The notes below the pieces were generated by a model. It was not told where the DNA came from. It worked only from the letters and a program-made list of their open reading frames with translations, and made no database searches. From positions 2,538,501 to 2,602,500 of the forward strand of contig NZ_CP149130.1 of NCBI RefSeq assembly GCF_037811135.1: a stretch of DNA of 64,000 nt. The letters are read 5' to 3'. Numbering within the stretch: position 1 is the first letter of the stretch; each line of letters opens with the position of its first letter. The position numbers and the translations under genes are program-made. This DNA comes from Aeromonas rivipollensis. GTDB taxonomy: Bacteria; Pseudomonadota; Gammaproteobacteria; Enterobacterales; Aeromonadaceae. Positions 23,556 to 35,635 of this stretch are shown one piece after another.

Positions 23556-24337
23556 TCGAACCCGCCCTGTTGCAGGTCAGGGGCCTGTGCAAGACCTATC
23601 AGAACCGCACCGGCCTGTTCCGGCGCCAGGCGGTGGAGGCCATCAAGCCCCTGTCGTTTGATCTCGGAGTGGGCCAGACTCTGGCCATCGTCGGCGAGGC
23701 GGGCTCCGGCAAGAGCACCCTGGCGCGGATCCTGGCCGGCATGATAGAGCCGAGCGGCGGCGAGATCGCCATCGAGGGGCAGCCCCTGGTCCACGGTGAT
23801 TATCAGACCCGCTGCAAGCTGCTGCGGATGATCTTCCAGGACCCCAATACTTCGCTCAACCGCAAAATTAGGGTCGGCCAGATCCTGGAGACGCCGCTGC
23901 GGCTCAACACCGAGATGACCGAGGAGGAGCGCCGGGAGAAGGTGATCCAGACCCTGCGCATGGTGGGCATGCTGGCGGATCACGCCCTCTTCTACCCCCA
24001 GATGCTCTCCGCCGGTCAGCAGCAGCGGGTGGGGCTGGCGCGGGCGCTGATCCTCAACCCGAAAATAGTGGTCGCAGATGAGGCGCTCTCCACCCTGGAC
24101 ATCTCGGTGCGCTCCCAGATCATCAACCTGCTGCTGGAGATGCAGGAGGCCATGGGGCTGAGCTATGTGCTGGTGGCCAACGATCTGGGCATCGTCAGCC
24201 ACATCAGCGACGAGGTGCTGGTGATGCACGAGGGCCGGGTGGTGGAGCGTGGCAAGACCCTGCGGGTCTTCGCCGATCCCCAGCACGACGTGACCCGTCG
24301 CCTCATCCAGAACTACAACAACGAATACCGCCGCTGA
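23552..24337 (+). CDS. sapF: SapF, peptide ABC transporter ATPase
   Basis: The 261-residue second ATPase of the Sap system has Walker A GEAGSGKST, signature LSAGQQQRVGLARAL and Walker B VVADEALSTLD. The start is a GTG at 23552, preceded by AAAGGAG at good spacing, overlapping the stop of the preceding small frame. It lacks the C-terminal Cys motif seen in SapD, as is usual. It is the last sap gene. Confidence 0.93.
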   Translation: MIEPALLQVRGLCKTYQNRTGLFRRQAVEAIKPLSFDLGVGQTLAIVGEAGSGKSTLARILAGMIEPSGGEIAIEGQPLVHGDYQTRCKLLRMIFQDPNTSLNRKIRVGQILETPLRLNTEMTEEERREKVIQTLRMVGMLADHALFYPQMLSAGQQQRVGLARALILNPKIVVADEALSTLDISVRSQIINLLLEMQEAMGLSYVLVANDLGIVSHISDEVLVMHEGRVVERGKTLRVFADPQHDVTRRLIQNYNNEYRR

Positions 24338-24373
24338 TCCCCAGCAGTTCCCCCTCCGGCCCATGGGCCGGGC

Positions 24374-24411
24374 ATAAAAAAACCCGGCCTGATGTCGCAT
24401 CAGTCGCCGGG
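24374..24411 (-). terminator. Rho-independent terminator between sapF and miaE
   Basis: On the minus strand CCCGGC-GA-CTGATG pairs across a CGA loop with CATCAG-GCCGGG, followed by seven T residues, an effective terminator for miaE. On the plus strand the same stem may also stop sapF, helped by an overlapping GGCCGGG/CCCGGCC hairpin at 24366-24389. Confidence 0.8.
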
Positions 24412-24482
24412 GGATTGCGCTCAAAAAAGTGATTGCGTCGCTCGTAGTAGGAACACCGAGATAGTAGGCAGCCCCTTTGGGC

Positions 24483-25241
24483 TCAACAACTGTCAGATCT
24501 GACAGGCAGGCCGCTATGGAACCTGAACTGAGGATCCGGCGAGCAGATAAGCTCTGCTTCAATCCGGCCAAAATAGGCGACCCGCTCGCTGATATCCTCC
24601 CCGGCGTACTGCTCGGCCAGTGCCAGATAATCCTGGTAGTGGCGCGCCTCCGATCGCAGCAGGGAGACATAGAAGCGACCCAGCTCCTCGTCCAGGTGGG
24701 GGGCAATCTTCGCAAAGCGCTCGCAGGAGCGCGCCTCTATGTAGGCGCCGATGATCATCTTGTCCACCACGGCCGCCGGCTCGTAGGTACGCACGTGGGC
24801 CAGCAGGCTGCGGGCATAGCGGGAGGCGGTGACGGGCCCGTAGGGGATGCCGCGGGCCTGCATTATCTCCAGCACCTGCTCGAAGTGGTGCAGCTCCTCC
24901 TGGATGAGCCGCACCATGGGGAACAGCAGGGGATTGCGTTCGAGCTCGGCGAACACGCTTCTGTCGGACTCCCCCATGGTGCGTTTGCCGAGGATCTCGG
25001 CCTTCTCGGGGATGGCATCCAGCTCACGGTAAAATTCAAGCTTGGGCAGCAGGTGGCGCTTCTCCTTGGGCAGGCAGTAGCGGCGCACCAGGCTGTGGGC
25101 CGTCAGGGCGGCCTTGTTCTCGCAGTTGGCGTGATCGATGAGCAGGGTCGGCAATTGGGCGGGATCCCGCGCCATCTCCACCCACTCATCCGGGGTCTCG
25201 CAATGCAGGAACTGACGAACGGGGGCTAGCAGGTCATCCAT
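24483..25241 (-). CDS. miaE: tRNA-(ms2io6A37) hydroxylase
   Basis: MiaE hydroxylates the isopentenyl side chain of ms2i6A at position 37 of tRNAs reading U-starting codons, using O2. The 252-residue protein shows a ferritin-like carboxylate-bridged diiron centre: EELHH at 115-119 and SEARHYQ at about 198-203, with further Glu residues between (YIEARSCERF). The family occurs in Salmonella, Pseudomonas and Aeromonas but not E. coli. It is transcribed alone, convergent with sapF. Confidence 0.93.
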   Translation of the reverse strand: MDDLLAPVRQFLHCETPDEWVEMARDPAQLPTLLIDHANCENKAALTAHSLVRRYCLPKEKRHLLPKLEFYRELDAIPEKAEILGKRTMGESDRSVFAELERNPLLFPMVRLIQEELHHFEQVLEIMQARGIPYGPVTASRYARSLLAHVRTYEPAAVVDKMIIGAYIEARSCERFAKIAPHLDEELGRFYVSLLRSEARHYQDYLALAEQYAGEDISERVAYFGRIEAELICSPDPQFRFHSGLPVRSDSC

Positions 25242-25369
25242 CTGAACTCTTGTACTCTCTGGTTAGTCTTGATTGGCATATATTGATGCGGCTTGATACG
25301 GCGGGCGAAGCCCGCGAAGGGGGCCCATGCTAACGGATCCCGCCCCGCCTGCCCAGCGCAGAGGCGGCC

Positions 25370-26380
25370 TCACTCCAGCAGCCGTTTGAGGGAGTCGCGC
25401 CGGATCAGCTTGCCGCTGAAGGAGGGCAGCGCCTCGGGCTCGCCCTCCTCCACCATGGTGATCAGCCGGCTGATGGTCTCCTGGATCATCTCGGTCACCG
25501 GCATCTTGACGCTGGCCAGCGAAGGAATGACATAGGGAGCCAGGGCGATGTCGTCGAACCCCACCACAGAGACCTGCTCCGGCACCGACAGGCCGCACTC
25601 GTGCAGCTGCTTGATGGCACCGATCGCCATGTCATCGTTGCTGGCGATCAGGGCACTGAAGCTCACCCCGCGCGCCAGCAGGGTCGAGACCCCGGCCGCG
25701 CCGCAGGCGGGGGTCCACTTGCCGGGGGCGATCAGTGCCTCTCGCACGGGAATGCCGTGGCGGGCAAGGGCCTCGAGGTAGCCGGTGAGGCGCTCTATGC
25801 CAGTGGGGGAATCCGCCGAGCCTGTGATGAAGGCGATGTCCCTGTGCCCCATCTCCACCAATTTATCCACCACGGCCGCGGCGGCCGCCTGCTGATCGGA
25901 GTAGATGCAGTGCGCCGGGTGGCGCCGTAACTTGCGGTTGAGCACCATGATGGGCTGGGAGTGCTGCTCGATGATCTCGTCCATCTCCTCGACGCTGAGA
26001 AAACGCGGGTAGATGATGACGCCGTCACAGCGGGAGTCGAGCAGGTACTGGATGGCCTGTCGCTCCTCCTCGGCGCTGTGCTTGCCGTCGGCCAGGATCA
26101 GCTGCCGACCCCTATCTTCGGTCAACCGCGCCGCGTGGGAGAGCAGCTCGCTGAAATAGACGCCGTGATAGAGGGTATTGGTCACCACCAGCCCCAGAGT
26201 CTGGGTGTTTTTGGTGGCCAGCTGCCTCGCCAGCAGGTTGGGGCGATAGCCGCTCTCCTCTATGGCCTGGAACACCCGATCCCGGGTCTCCTGACTGGTA
26301 TAGCCATTGCCCGACAGCACCCGGGAGACAGTCGCCTTCGACACCCCTGCCCGCTTCGCCACCTCCAGCATAGTCGTCAT
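25370..26380 (-). CDS. ascG: AscG, LacI-family repressor of beta-glucoside use
   Basis: The 336-residue protein is close to E. coli AscG from the first residues (MTTMLEVAKRAGVSKATVSR, the LacI-type HTH) to the C terminus (GKLIRRDSL). The periplasmic-binding-protein-like domain carries THTQ-type features such as LGLVVTNTLYHGVYFSEL. It should repress the divergent ascF-ascB genes until a beta-glucoside signal is present. The start was set at the second of two adjacent ATGs, after GAGGGGAAG; the frame stays open upstream without a better start. An 18-bp palindrome lies between it and ascF. Confidence 0.92.
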   Translation of the reverse strand: MTTMLEVAKRAGVSKATVSRVLSGNGYTSQETRDRVFQAIEESGYRPNLLARQLATKNTQTLGLVVTNTLYHGVYFSELLSHAARLTEDRGRQLILADGKHSAEEERQAIQYLLDSRCDGVIIYPRFLSVEEMDEIIEQHSQPIMVLNRKLRRHPAHCIYSDQQAAAAAVVDKLVEMGHRDIAFITGSADSPTGIERLTGYLEALARHGIPVREALIAPGKWTPACGAAGVSTLLARGVSFSALIASNDDMAIGAIKQLHECGLSVPEQVSVVGFDDIALAPYVIPSLASVKMPVTEMIQETISRLITMVEEGEPEALPSFSGKLIRRDSLKRLLE

Positions 26381-26538
26381 CATCTTCCCCTCTTCTCGAC
26401 GGGCCGCAGTGTACTGCACGGGACCCGCTTGTGCTAACGAGAATGGGCGCAGGCCCCCCCCTTTCAGTGATCCCATTCACGGTTCTGCACAATGGCGGTG
26501 CGGCCGTCTTGTCTGTGAGCATGAAACTGAGCATGCTG

Positions 26539-26556
26539 TGTGGAACCGGTTCCACA
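26539..26556 (+). promoter_or_regulatory. LacI-type operator in the ascG-ascF region
   Basis: TGTGGAACCGGTTCCACA is a perfect 18-bp palindrome with the central CCGG typical of LacI/GalR-family operators. It is framed by an outer inverted repeat, ATGAAACTG (26521-26529) and CAGTTTCAT (26560-26568). It sits about 80 bases before ascF and about 160 bases before ascG, and is the likely AscG site. Confidence 0.72.
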
Positions 26557-26634
26557 ATGCAGTTTCATTCCCGTTCTTCCCGTCGTCAATGACGGGGCTC
26601 GACAGGCCTCATTTGGTAAAAAGGATACGACTAG

Positions 26635-28089
26635 ATGTCAAAGAACTACGCGGCCCTGGCCGGCAAGGTCATCACGGCCCTAGGCGGAACCGGCAACATC
26701 GTCGCCGTGACCCACTGCATGACGCGCCTGCGCTTCGTGCTGCAAGACCCCACCCTGGTGGACAGTCCAACGCTCAAGGCCACTGCCGGGGTACTTGGGG
26801 TGGTCAGCAGTGATAACCAGTGCCAGGTGATCATCGGCAACATGGTCTCCCACGCCTATCGCGAGGTGCTTGCCCAGTTGCCGGAAGGCGCACGGGGAGA
26901 CGTGCCAGCGACCAAGCCAGGTTTCAGCCTGCGCCGCCTGGGCGCCGCCATTCTGGACGCCCTGATCGGCACCATGTCACCCCTCATTCCGGCCATCATC
27001 GGCGGCTCCATGCTCAAGCTGCTGGCCATGGTGCTGGAGATGACAGGGGTGCTGGAGAAAGGATCCTCGACCCTCACCATACTCACTGTGGCCGGTGACG
27101 GCGCCTTCTTCTTCCTGCCCCTGATGGTGGCCGCCTCCGCCGCCGTAAAGTTCAAGACCAATATGTCGCTCGCCATCGCCATCGCCGGGGTGCTGGTGCA
27201 CCCCAGCTTCATAGATCTGATGGCCAGGGCCGCCGAGGGGGAGCAGGTGACCTTCGCCCTGATCCCGGTCACCGCGGTGAAATACACCTACACAGTGATC
27301 CCGGCCCTGGTGATGACCTGGTGCCTCTCCTACATAGAGCGCTGGGTCGATCGCATCACCCCGGCGGTGACCAAGAACTTCTTGAAGCCCATGCTGATAG
27401 TGCTCATCGCGGCGCCGCTCGCCATCCTGCTCATCGGCCCCGTCGGCATCTGGATTGGCACCGCCATCTCGGGCCTGGTCTACACCGTTCACGACTACCT
27501 CGGCTGGCTGTCGGTGGCCATCATGGGCGCGCTCTGGCCGCTGCTGGTGATGACCGGCATGCACCGCGTCTTCACCCCAACCATCATCCAGACCATCGCC
27601 GAGACCGGCAAGGAAGGCATGGTGATGCCCTCAGAGATAGGCGCCAACCTCTCCCTCGGCGGCTCCTCCCTGGCGGTGGCCTGGCGCACCAAAAACCCCG
27701 AGCTGCGCCAGACCGCGCTGGCGGCGGCCGCCTCCGCCATCATGGCGGGGATCTCCGAGCCCGCCCTCTACGGGGTGGCCCTGCGACTGAAGCGGCCCCT
27801 CATCGCCAGCCTTATCAGTGGCTTCATCTGCGGCGCCGTGGCAGGCATGGCCGGGCTCGCCAGCCACTCCATGGCGGCCCCCGGGCTCTTTACCAGCGTG
27901 CAGTTCTTCGATCCGGCCAACCCCATGAGCATCGCCTGGGTGTTCGCCGTGATGGCGCTCTCGGTGGTGCTCTCCTTCGTGCTGACCCTGGTGATGGGCT
28001 TTGAGGACATACCTGTGGAGGTACCCGGCGAGAGCGCCGCTCCCCAGCCCGTCGCGGCCAGCCAGGCACAGGCTACCGCCGGTGCGTGA
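26635..28089 (+). CDS. ascF: Beta-glucoside PTS transporter, EIIBC
   Basis: This phosphotransferase permease imports and phosphorylates aryl-beta-glucosides such as arbutin, salicin and cellobiose-type sugars. The 484 residues comprise an EIIB domain (about 1-85) with the phosphorylated Cys28 in VTHCMTRLRF, then an EIIC membrane domain of about ten helices (about 100-460). No EIIA domain is attached, so a Crr-type EIIA from elsewhere must supply phosphate. It is followed 31 bases later by ascB and is divergent from ascG. Confidence 0.92.
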   Translation: MSKNYAALAGKVITALGGTGNIVAVTHCMTRLRFVLQDPTLVDSPTLKATAGVLGVVSSDNQCQVIIGNMVSHAYREVLAQLPEGARGDVPATKPGFSLRRLGAAILDALIGTMSPLIPAIIGGSMLKLLAMVLEMTGVLEKGSSTLTILTVAGDGAFFFLPLMVAASAAVKFKTNMSLAIAIAGVLVHPSFIDLMARAAEGEQVTFALIPVTAVKYTYTVIPALVMTWCLSYIERWVDRITPAVTKNFLKPMLIVLIAAPLAILLIGPVGIWIGTAISGLVYTVHDYLGWLSVAIMGALWPLLVMTGMHRVFTPTIIQTIAETGKEGMVMPSEIGANLSLGGSSLAVAWRTKNPELRQTALAAAASAIMAGISEPALYGVALRLKRPLIASLISGFICGAVAGMAGLASHSMAAPGLFTSVQFFDPANPMSIAWVFAVMALSVVLSFVLTLVMGFEDIPVEVPGESAAPQPVAASQAQATAGA

Positions 28090-28117
28090 CTCCCCTATCA
28101 GACATAAAAAGAGGTAA

Positions 28118-29551
<1,434 letters not shown>

Positions 29552-29555
29552 CGAG

Positions 29556-29581
29556 GGCCGCCTCCGGTGAGGGAGGCGGCC
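29556..29581 (+). other. Hairpin directly after ascB
   Basis: GGCCGCCTCC and GGAGGCGGCC form a perfect 10-bp stem with a 6-base loop four bases past the ascB stop. No T-run follows; it may protect the mRNA 3' end. Confidence 0.5.
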
Positions 29582-29595
29582 TGAGGCAGAGACGA

Positions 29596-29631
29596 AAACA
29601 GAGATGGGGGCCTTGGCCCCCATCTCTGTTT
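29596..29631. terminator. Bidirectional terminator between ascB and purF
   Basis: AAACAGAGATGGGGGCC and its exact complement form a 17-bp stem around a 2-base spacer. The A and T ends give terminal T tracts on both strands. It should end both ascF-ascB and the convergent cvpA-purF transcript. Confidence 0.9.
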
Positions 29632-29656
29632 CATGTCGACGGCAATCGGAAAACGT

Positions 29657-31177
29657 TTAACTGCCTTCGTTGAAGATCTCCAGGTTGCTGGTCCCTTCCT
29701 GCCACTCGCGCACCGCCTTGTTGTCATCGCTGCGCAGGGCGTTCAGGTGGTCCAGATAGCCCTGATCCACGTCGGAAGTCACGTAGTGGCCATTGAACAC
29801 CGAGGTCTCGAAGTGGCGCAGCTCGGGGTTGATCTCCCGCACCGCCTCTTCCAGATCTTCCAGATCCTGGAAAATCAGGCCATCGGCGCCGATCAGCTTG
29901 CACACCTCTTCCACTTCACGGCCATGGGCGATCAGCTCGTTGGCGGTGGGCATGTCGATGCCATAGACGTTGGGGAAGCGAATTTCCGGTGCCGCCGAGG
30001 CGAAATAGACCTTGGCCGCCCCCGCTTCACGGGCCATCTGGATGATCTGCTCCGAGGTGGTGCCACGGACGATGGAGTCATCCACCAGCAGCACCTTCTT
30101 GCCCTTGAATTCGGAGCTGATGGCGTTGAGCTTGCGACGCACCGACTTCTTGCGCTGGGTCTGGCCCGGCATGATGAAGGTACGGCCGATGTAGCGGTTC
30201 TTCACGAAGCCCTGGCGGTAAGGCAGGCCCAGGGTATGGGCGATTTCCAGCGCCACGTCGCAGGAGGTCTCGGGGATGGGGATGACCACGTCCACGTCGA
30301 GATCTTCCCACTCCCGTGCAATCTTCTTGCCCAGCTTGCGACCCATGTTGAGGCGGGCGGCGTAGACGGAGACCTTGTCGATGCAGGAGTCGGGGCGCGC
30401 GAAGTAGACGTACTCGAAGATGCAGGAGCTCATCTGCGGGTTTTCCGCACACTGCTCGGAGAAGAGCTGGCCCTGCTCTGTGATGTAGATGGCCTCGCCC
30501 GGGGCGACGTCACGCACCGTCTCGAAACCGATGGCGTCCAGCGCCACGCTCTCGGAGGCGAGCATGTACTCCACCTGGCCCTGATCGTCGACGCGACGAC
30601 CCAGGATCAGCGGACGAATGCCGTTGGGATCGCGAAAGCCGATAAGGCCGTGACCGATCACCAGGGAGACCACGGCATAGGCGCCGCGGATCTGCTGGTG
30701 CACCTTGCGCACCGCAGAGAAGATATCCTCCGGCCGCAGCGCCATCTTGTCGCACAGATCCAGCTCGTGGGCCAGCACGTTCAGCAGCACTTCGGAATCC
30801 GAGGTGGTGTTGATGTGGCGGCGGGCCACCTTGAACTGCTGCTCCTTGAGATCCTTGGCGTTGGTGAGGTTGCCGTTGTGGGCCAGCACCATGCCGTAGG
30901 GAGAGTTCACGTAAAAAGGTTGGGCTTCAGCGGCACTGGAGCTGCCTGCGGTGGGATATCTGACATGTCCTATGCCGATATGCCCCTTCAGTCGCTGCAT
31001 GTGGCGCACTTCAAACACATCCTTCACCAGGCCGTTGGCCTTGCGTTGCCGGAAGTTTCCACTGTCAATGGTCACGATCCCGGCGGCATCCTGTCCCCTG
31101 TGCTGCAACACCGTCAAGGCGTCGTAGAGGGCCTGATTGACGGGGGTGGTGCCAACTATACCGACAATACCGCACAT
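29657..31177 (-). CDS. purF: Amidophosphoribosyltransferase
   Basis: PurF makes phosphoribosylamine from PRPP and glutamine, the first committed step of purine synthesis. The 506-residue protein starts MCGIVGIVG; Cys2 becomes the N-terminal nucleophile of the glutaminase domain after Met removal. The phosphoribosyltransferase domain carries the PRPP loop [14 protein letters not shown]. It is 18 bases downstream of cvpA, as in E. coli, and a PurR-like box precedes cvpA. The family length and both domains are complete. Confidence 0.97.
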   Translation of the reverse strand: MCGIVGIVGTTPVNQALYDALTVLQHRGQDAAGIVTIDSGNFRQRKANGLVKDVFEVRHMQRLKGHIGIGHVRYPTAGSSSAAEAQPFYVNSPYGMVLAHNGNLTNAKDLKEQQFKVARRHINTTSDSEVLLNVLAHELDLCDKMALRPEDIFSAVRKVHQQIRGAYAVVSLVIGHGLIGFRDPNGIRPLILGRRVDDQGQVEYMLASESVALDAIGFETVRDVAPGEAIYITEQGQLFSEQCAENPQMSSCIFEYVYFARPDSCIDKVSVYAARLNMGRKLGKKIAREWEDLDVDVVIPIPETSCDVALEIAHTLGLPYRQGFVKNRYIGRTFIMPGQTQRKKSVRRKLNAISSEFKGKKVLLVDDSIVRGTTSEQIIQMAREAGAAKVYFASAAPEIRFPNVYGIDMPTANELIAHGREVEEVCKLIGADGLIFQDLEDLEEAVREINPELRHFETSVFNGHYVTSDVDQGYLDHLNALRSDDNKAVREWQEGTSNLEIFNEGS

Positions 31178-31195
31178 GTCTTTGCTACCTCGAAG

Positions 31196-31687
31196 TCACT
31201 GTACCTGTTGAAGAAAACTGGACGAGTTCAGCATGAACCCGAAAAACCACTGGATCACCGGCTTGAACTCGGGAACCAGTCTGGACGCCACCCACCAGTC
31301 GCTCTGGGAGAGGCTGGTGAAGGTATCCATAAAAAACAGCAGGGCACTGACGATCAGTACCCCGCGAATGGCGCCAAAACAGACACCCAGCACCCGATCC
31401 GTGCCGGAGAGTCCCGTCTTTTCCACCAGCAAGCCCACCACGTAGTTGACCACGCTCCCCAGGATCAGGGTCGCCACGAAGAGGGCGGCGATGGCCAGGC
31501 CGTTGCGCACCATGGCGTCGGAGAAGGAGGTGAAGTAGACGGCGAGATCGGGATAGAAATGGCTGGCAATGAAAAAGGCGACGAACCAGGTGACGAGGGA
31601 CATGGCTTCCTTCAGGAAGCCGCGCACCAGGCTGATGAGGGCAGAGAAACCGACGATGCCGATGATGGCGTAATCAATCCAGACCAT
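31196..31687 (-). CDS. cvpA: CvpA membrane protein
   Basis: The 163-residue inner-membrane protein has four membrane segments and starts MVWIDYAIIGIVGFSALISL. It is needed for colicin V production in E. coli and affects envelope homeostasis; its activity is unresolved. It leads cvpA-purF, and its linkage to purF under a PurR-like box is conserved across gammaproteobacteria. Confidence 0.93.
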   Translation of the reverse strand: MVWIDYAIIGIVGFSALISLVRGFLKEAMSLVTWFVAFFIASHFYPDLAVYFTSFSDAMVRNGLAIAALFVATLILGSVVNYVVGLLVEKTGLSGTDRVLGVCFGAIRGVLIVSALLFFMDTFTSLSQSDWWVASRLVPEFKPVIQWFFGFMLNSSSFLQQVQ

Positions 31688-31723
31688 AGAAAAGGATGTC
31701 CTGCGAAATTGCGGCGCAGTCTA

Positions 31724-31739
31724 ACAAAAACGATTGCGC
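31724..31739 (-). promoter_or_regulatory. PurR-box-like site before cvpA-purF
   Basis: ACAAAAACGATTGCGC matches most defined positions of the PurR consensus ANGCAANCGNTTNCNT, including the central CG and the flanking AA and TT. It lies 37-52 bases upstream of the cvpA start. It predicts purine repression of the operon. Confidence 0.55.
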
Positions 31740-31827
31740 AATGCTTGATAAAAATGTGTTAAAGGTTCAATTGAGCTCCGAAGGAGACCACTCCCTCCCC
31801 TGCCGGGGGGCGACCGGCGCCCAAATG

Positions 31828-31858
31828 CACAACGCCATGGCATGGCCATGGCGTTGTG
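31828..31858 (-). terminator. Stem-loop downstream of serS
   Basis: CACAACGCCATGG and its complement form a perfect 13-bp stem with a 5-base loop, 16 bases past the serS stop. The tail on the minus strand (GCATTTGG) is weak for Rho-independent termination. Confidence 0.5.
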
Positions 31859-31873
31859 TTCAGCAAAGGGAGC

Positions 31874-33172
<1,299 letters not shown>

Positions 33173-33457
33173 TTACCTACTTTTTTTAATGGGATCTGGG
33201 CCTGGGTCATCCGCCCTGGCGAGAAAACAGATCCGGAAGTTAACATCGGTTGGCGCACCCCTATGTCTTCGGAATCGGGCCTTCTAAATCAAGAAGATGG
33301 TGCAAGGCCAAGACAAGCGGGGTCAGAGGGGCAGTGTAGCAGACCGCCCCCCCGCCCGAACAGGGCGTATTGCTGTCGTTTTTGCCAAGTTTGACGGCAT
33401 CGGCAGCCTTATCTTCGCCGATCCGAGCGATCCGCATGCTGCCCGGGCAAGGCGCCC

Positions 33458-34795
33458 TTACTTCTCTCTTTGACGCGGGCTTTGGCGGTCCAGCTCGCGC
33501 AGATAGTCGAGCTTCTGGGCGATCTGCTTCTCGAGACCCCGATCGGTAGGCTGGTAGTAGTGCTTGCCTGCCAGCTCGGGGGGGAAGTACTCCTCGCCGG
33601 CGGCATAGGCGCCGGGTTCGTCGTGGGCATAGCGGTACTCTGCGCCATAGCCGAGCTCGCTCATCAACTTGGTCGGTGCGTTGCGCAGGTGCGGCGGCAC
33701 CTCGAAGTCCGGCAGGTTTTTGGCGTCATTGAGCGCCGCCTTCCAGGCGGTGTAGACCGCATTGCTCTTGGGGGCACAGGCGAGATAGACGATGGCCTGG
33801 GCGATGGCCCGCTCCCCTTCCGCCGGGCCTATCCGATGGAAGCAGTCCCAGGCCGACAGCGCCACCTGCATGGCGCGGGGATCGGCGTTGCCCACGTCTT
33901 CCGAGGCAATCGCCAGCAAGCGGCGGGCGATGTAGAGGGGATCGCAACCGGCACTCACCATGCGGGCATACCAGTAGAGGGCCGCATCCGGCGCCGAGCC
34001 GCGAATGGACTTGTGCACCGCCGAAATGAGGTCGTAGAAGTGATCGCCGCCCTTGTCGAAGCGCGCCACGTGCTCCCCCACCACGGCGGCGAGCAGGGCG
34101 CTGTCGATCACCCTCTCCCCTGCCCCATTGGCCTCGGCCATGTCGGCCAACAGCTCCAGGTAGTTGAGGGACTTGCGCCCGTCCCCATCCACGGCTTTGG
34201 CCAGCGCCGCCTTCACCCCGGGGGCAAAGGTGAGGCTGGGGTCATTGAGACCACGCGGATCCTGCATCGCCTGATCGAGCATGGCGAGGATGTCCTCCTC
34301 CTCAAGCCGTTTGAGCAGGTAGACCCGGGCCCGGGAGAGCAGTGCGTTGTTGAGTTCGAACGAGGGGTTTTCGGTGGTAGCACCGATGAAGGTGATGGTG
34401 CCGTCTTCGATGTGGGGCAGGAACACATCCTGCTGGCTCTTGTTGAAGCGGTGCACCTCGTCCACGAAGAGGATGGTGCGCACCCCGCGCCAGCTGTTCT
34501 CCTTCGCCTTGTCGATGGCGGCGCGGATCTCCTTGATGCCGGAGGTGACCGCTGAGAGCCGCTCCACCTCGGCCTGGCAGTAGTGGGCCATCAACTCGGC
34601 GAGGGTGGTCTTGCCGGTGCCGGGCGGTCCCCACAGGATCATGGAGTGGCAGTGCCCCGCCAGGATCGCCTTGCGCAGGGGCTTGTCGGCCCCCAGGATG
34701 TGCTGCTGGCCTATGTACTGATCCAGGGTTTGCGGCCGCATCCTGGCCGCCAGCGGACGAAAGTCCGACGAGAAATCCAGCGACAAGTTGCTCAT
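33458..34795 (-). CDS. rarA: Replication-associated recombination ATPase RarA (MgsA)
   Basis: RarA is a clamp-loader-like AAA+ ATPase that acts at stalled replication forks. The 445 residues show Walker [10 protein letters not shown], Walker [12 protein letters not shown] and sensor region [14 protein letters not shown], then a helical tetramerisation domain. The start [20 protein letters not shown] overlaps the stop of a small upstream frame (ATGA). Two more, diverged copies of this 5' end lie between it and lolA. The gene order lolA-rarA-serS is that of E. coli. Confidence 0.95.
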   Translation of the reverse strand: MSNLSLDFSSDFRPLAARMRPQTLDQYIGQQHILGADKPLRKAILAGHCHSMILWGPPGTGKTTLAELMAHYCQAEVERLSAVTSGIKEIRAAIDKAKENSWRGVRTILFVDEVHRFNKSQQDVFLPHIEDGTITFIGATTENPSFELNNALLSRARVYLLKRLEEEDILAMLDQAMQDPRGLNDPSLTFAPGVKAALAKAVDGDGRKSLNYLELLADMAEANGAGERVIDSALLAAVVGEHVARFDKGGDHFYDLISAVHKSIRGSAPDAALYWYARMVSAGCDPLYIARRLLAIASEDVGNADPRAMQVALSAWDCFHRIGPAEGERAIAQAIVYLACAPKSNAVYTAWKAALNDAKNLPDFEVPPHLRNAPTKLMSELGYGAEYRYAHDEPGAYAAGEEYFPPELAGKHYYQPTDRGLEKQIAQKLDYLRELDRQSPRQREK

Positions 34796-34872
34796 CTGTA
34801 TTGACCGTTCAGTATCACGCATACCGCCATGGAAAAACGGTCCGGCGAGAAATCCAATAAGAGGTTAATCAT
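34792..34872 (-). CDS. Linking ORF before rarA with a RarA-like start (26 codons), uncertain
   Basis: The frame [20 protein letters not shown] and onward begins inside the end of the preceding small frame (ATGATTAA) and ends in an ATGA overlap with rarA. It is the middle copy of the repeated rarA 5' end. No independent function is suggested; a role in coupled translation is an inference. Confidence 0.35.
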   Translation of the reverse strand: MINLLLDFSPDRFSMAVCVILNGQYR

Positions 34873-34948
34873 CTGTATTGACCCCCAGCGTCACGCCCGT
34901 CGCCGTTGACAGACGGGCTGACGAGAAATCCAACGACCGCCTGCTCAT
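34865..34948 (-). CDS. Linking ORF after lolA with a RarA-like start (27 codons), uncertain
   Basis: The ATG overlaps the lolA stop (TGATG), and the frame [20 protein letters not shown] and onward ends in an overlap with the next small frame. It is the copy nearest lolA of the repeated rarA 5' end. With its neighbour it forms an unbroken chain of overlapping stops and starts from lolA to rarA. Confidence 0.35.
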   Translation of the reverse strand: MSRRSLDFSSARLSTATGVTLGVNTDD

Positions 34949-35568
34949 CAGCGCTGATCGTCCAGTGCGACCCCCTTGGGTATCTTGAACACGAACTCGT
35001 TGCCCTTGAGCACGGGTTTGCGGTTGAAGTTGCTCAAGGTGAATTCGCTCCACTGCCCCTGGGCCTCTTTCACGTCGAACCGGCTGATGTTGTTCTGACG
35101 GTCGAAGGTGATACGGAAGGAGGCGATCAGCTCATCCTTGTTGCGGCTGGTGACTGTGTAGACGTCACCCTGCTGGGTCACGTCGTAGTTCTTCCAGAGC
35201 CCGATATCGTTGCCGGCGATCAGCACGAAGGGGGTATTGAGCACCGCATCCTTCATCTTGAGGGCGGTGACCTGCTCGACGAAGGGGTCATAGACCCACA
35301 CATCCTTGCCGTCCGCCACTATCAGGCTCTCGTCCGGGGCAGTGGTGTGCCAGTTGAAGCGATTCGGGCGCTGCACCAGCAGATCGCCGCTCGCCTTCTG
35401 CAGCTCCTTGCCCTTGCTGTCATAGACGGTCTGGGCAAACTTGGCCGAGAACAGGCTGACGCCCGTCAGCTTCTGCTTGAGGTCGCTGGCCGCATCGGCC
35501 CACACCTGGCTGCTGGCGACCAGCAGCACTGTTCCCATCAACAGTTGTTTTTTCATCACGCTCTTCAT
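34948..35568 (-). CDS. lolA: LolA, periplasmic lipoprotein chaperone
   Basis: LolA carries lipoproteins from LolCDE in the inner membrane across the periplasm to LolB. The 206-residue product has a signal peptide ending SSQVWA followed by [10 protein letters not shown], and conserved family segments [16 protein letters not shown] and [15 protein letters not shown]. It ends GVALDDQR. The start may be the ATG at 35568 or the one at 35556, which lies nearer the E. coli LolA start; neither has a strong ribosome-binding site. It sits between ftsK and rarA as in E. coli. Confidence 0.94.
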   Translation of the reverse strand: MKSVMKKQLLMGTVLLVASSQVWADAASDLKQKLTGVSLFSAKFAQTVYDSKGKELQKASGDLLVQRPNRFNWHTTAPDESLIVADGKDVWVYDPFVEQVTALKMKDAVLNTPFVLIAGNDIGLWKNYDVTQQGDVYTVTSRNKDELIASFRITFDRQNNISRFDVKEAQGQWSEFTLSNFNRKPVLKGNEFVFKIPKGVALDDQR

Positions 35569-35635
35569 AATGAGGCTCTCGATAAAAGGCCACGCCGCGT
35601 TGGGCATGGCCAGGTAATTAGTGAAAGGGTGAGAC

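Larger units (their letters stand above)
34765..34960 (-). repeat. Three diverged copies of the rarA 5' end, about 76-bp period
   Basis: The rarA start region is repeated twice toward lolA: the shared CGAGAAATCC (plus strand) begins at 34769, 34846 and 34922, spacings of 77 and 76 bases. Encoded starts are [13 protein letters not shown] (rarA), [13 protein letters not shown] and [13 protein letters not shown]. The stretch GGTCAATACAGATGA before the start codons is also repeated, exactly or nearly so, before rarA and before the middle copy. Confidence 0.85.

Noticed and set aside
29633..31762. Long plus-strand open frame opposite purF and cvpA
   Set aside because: Antisense shadow of two conserved genes, with no matching protein family.
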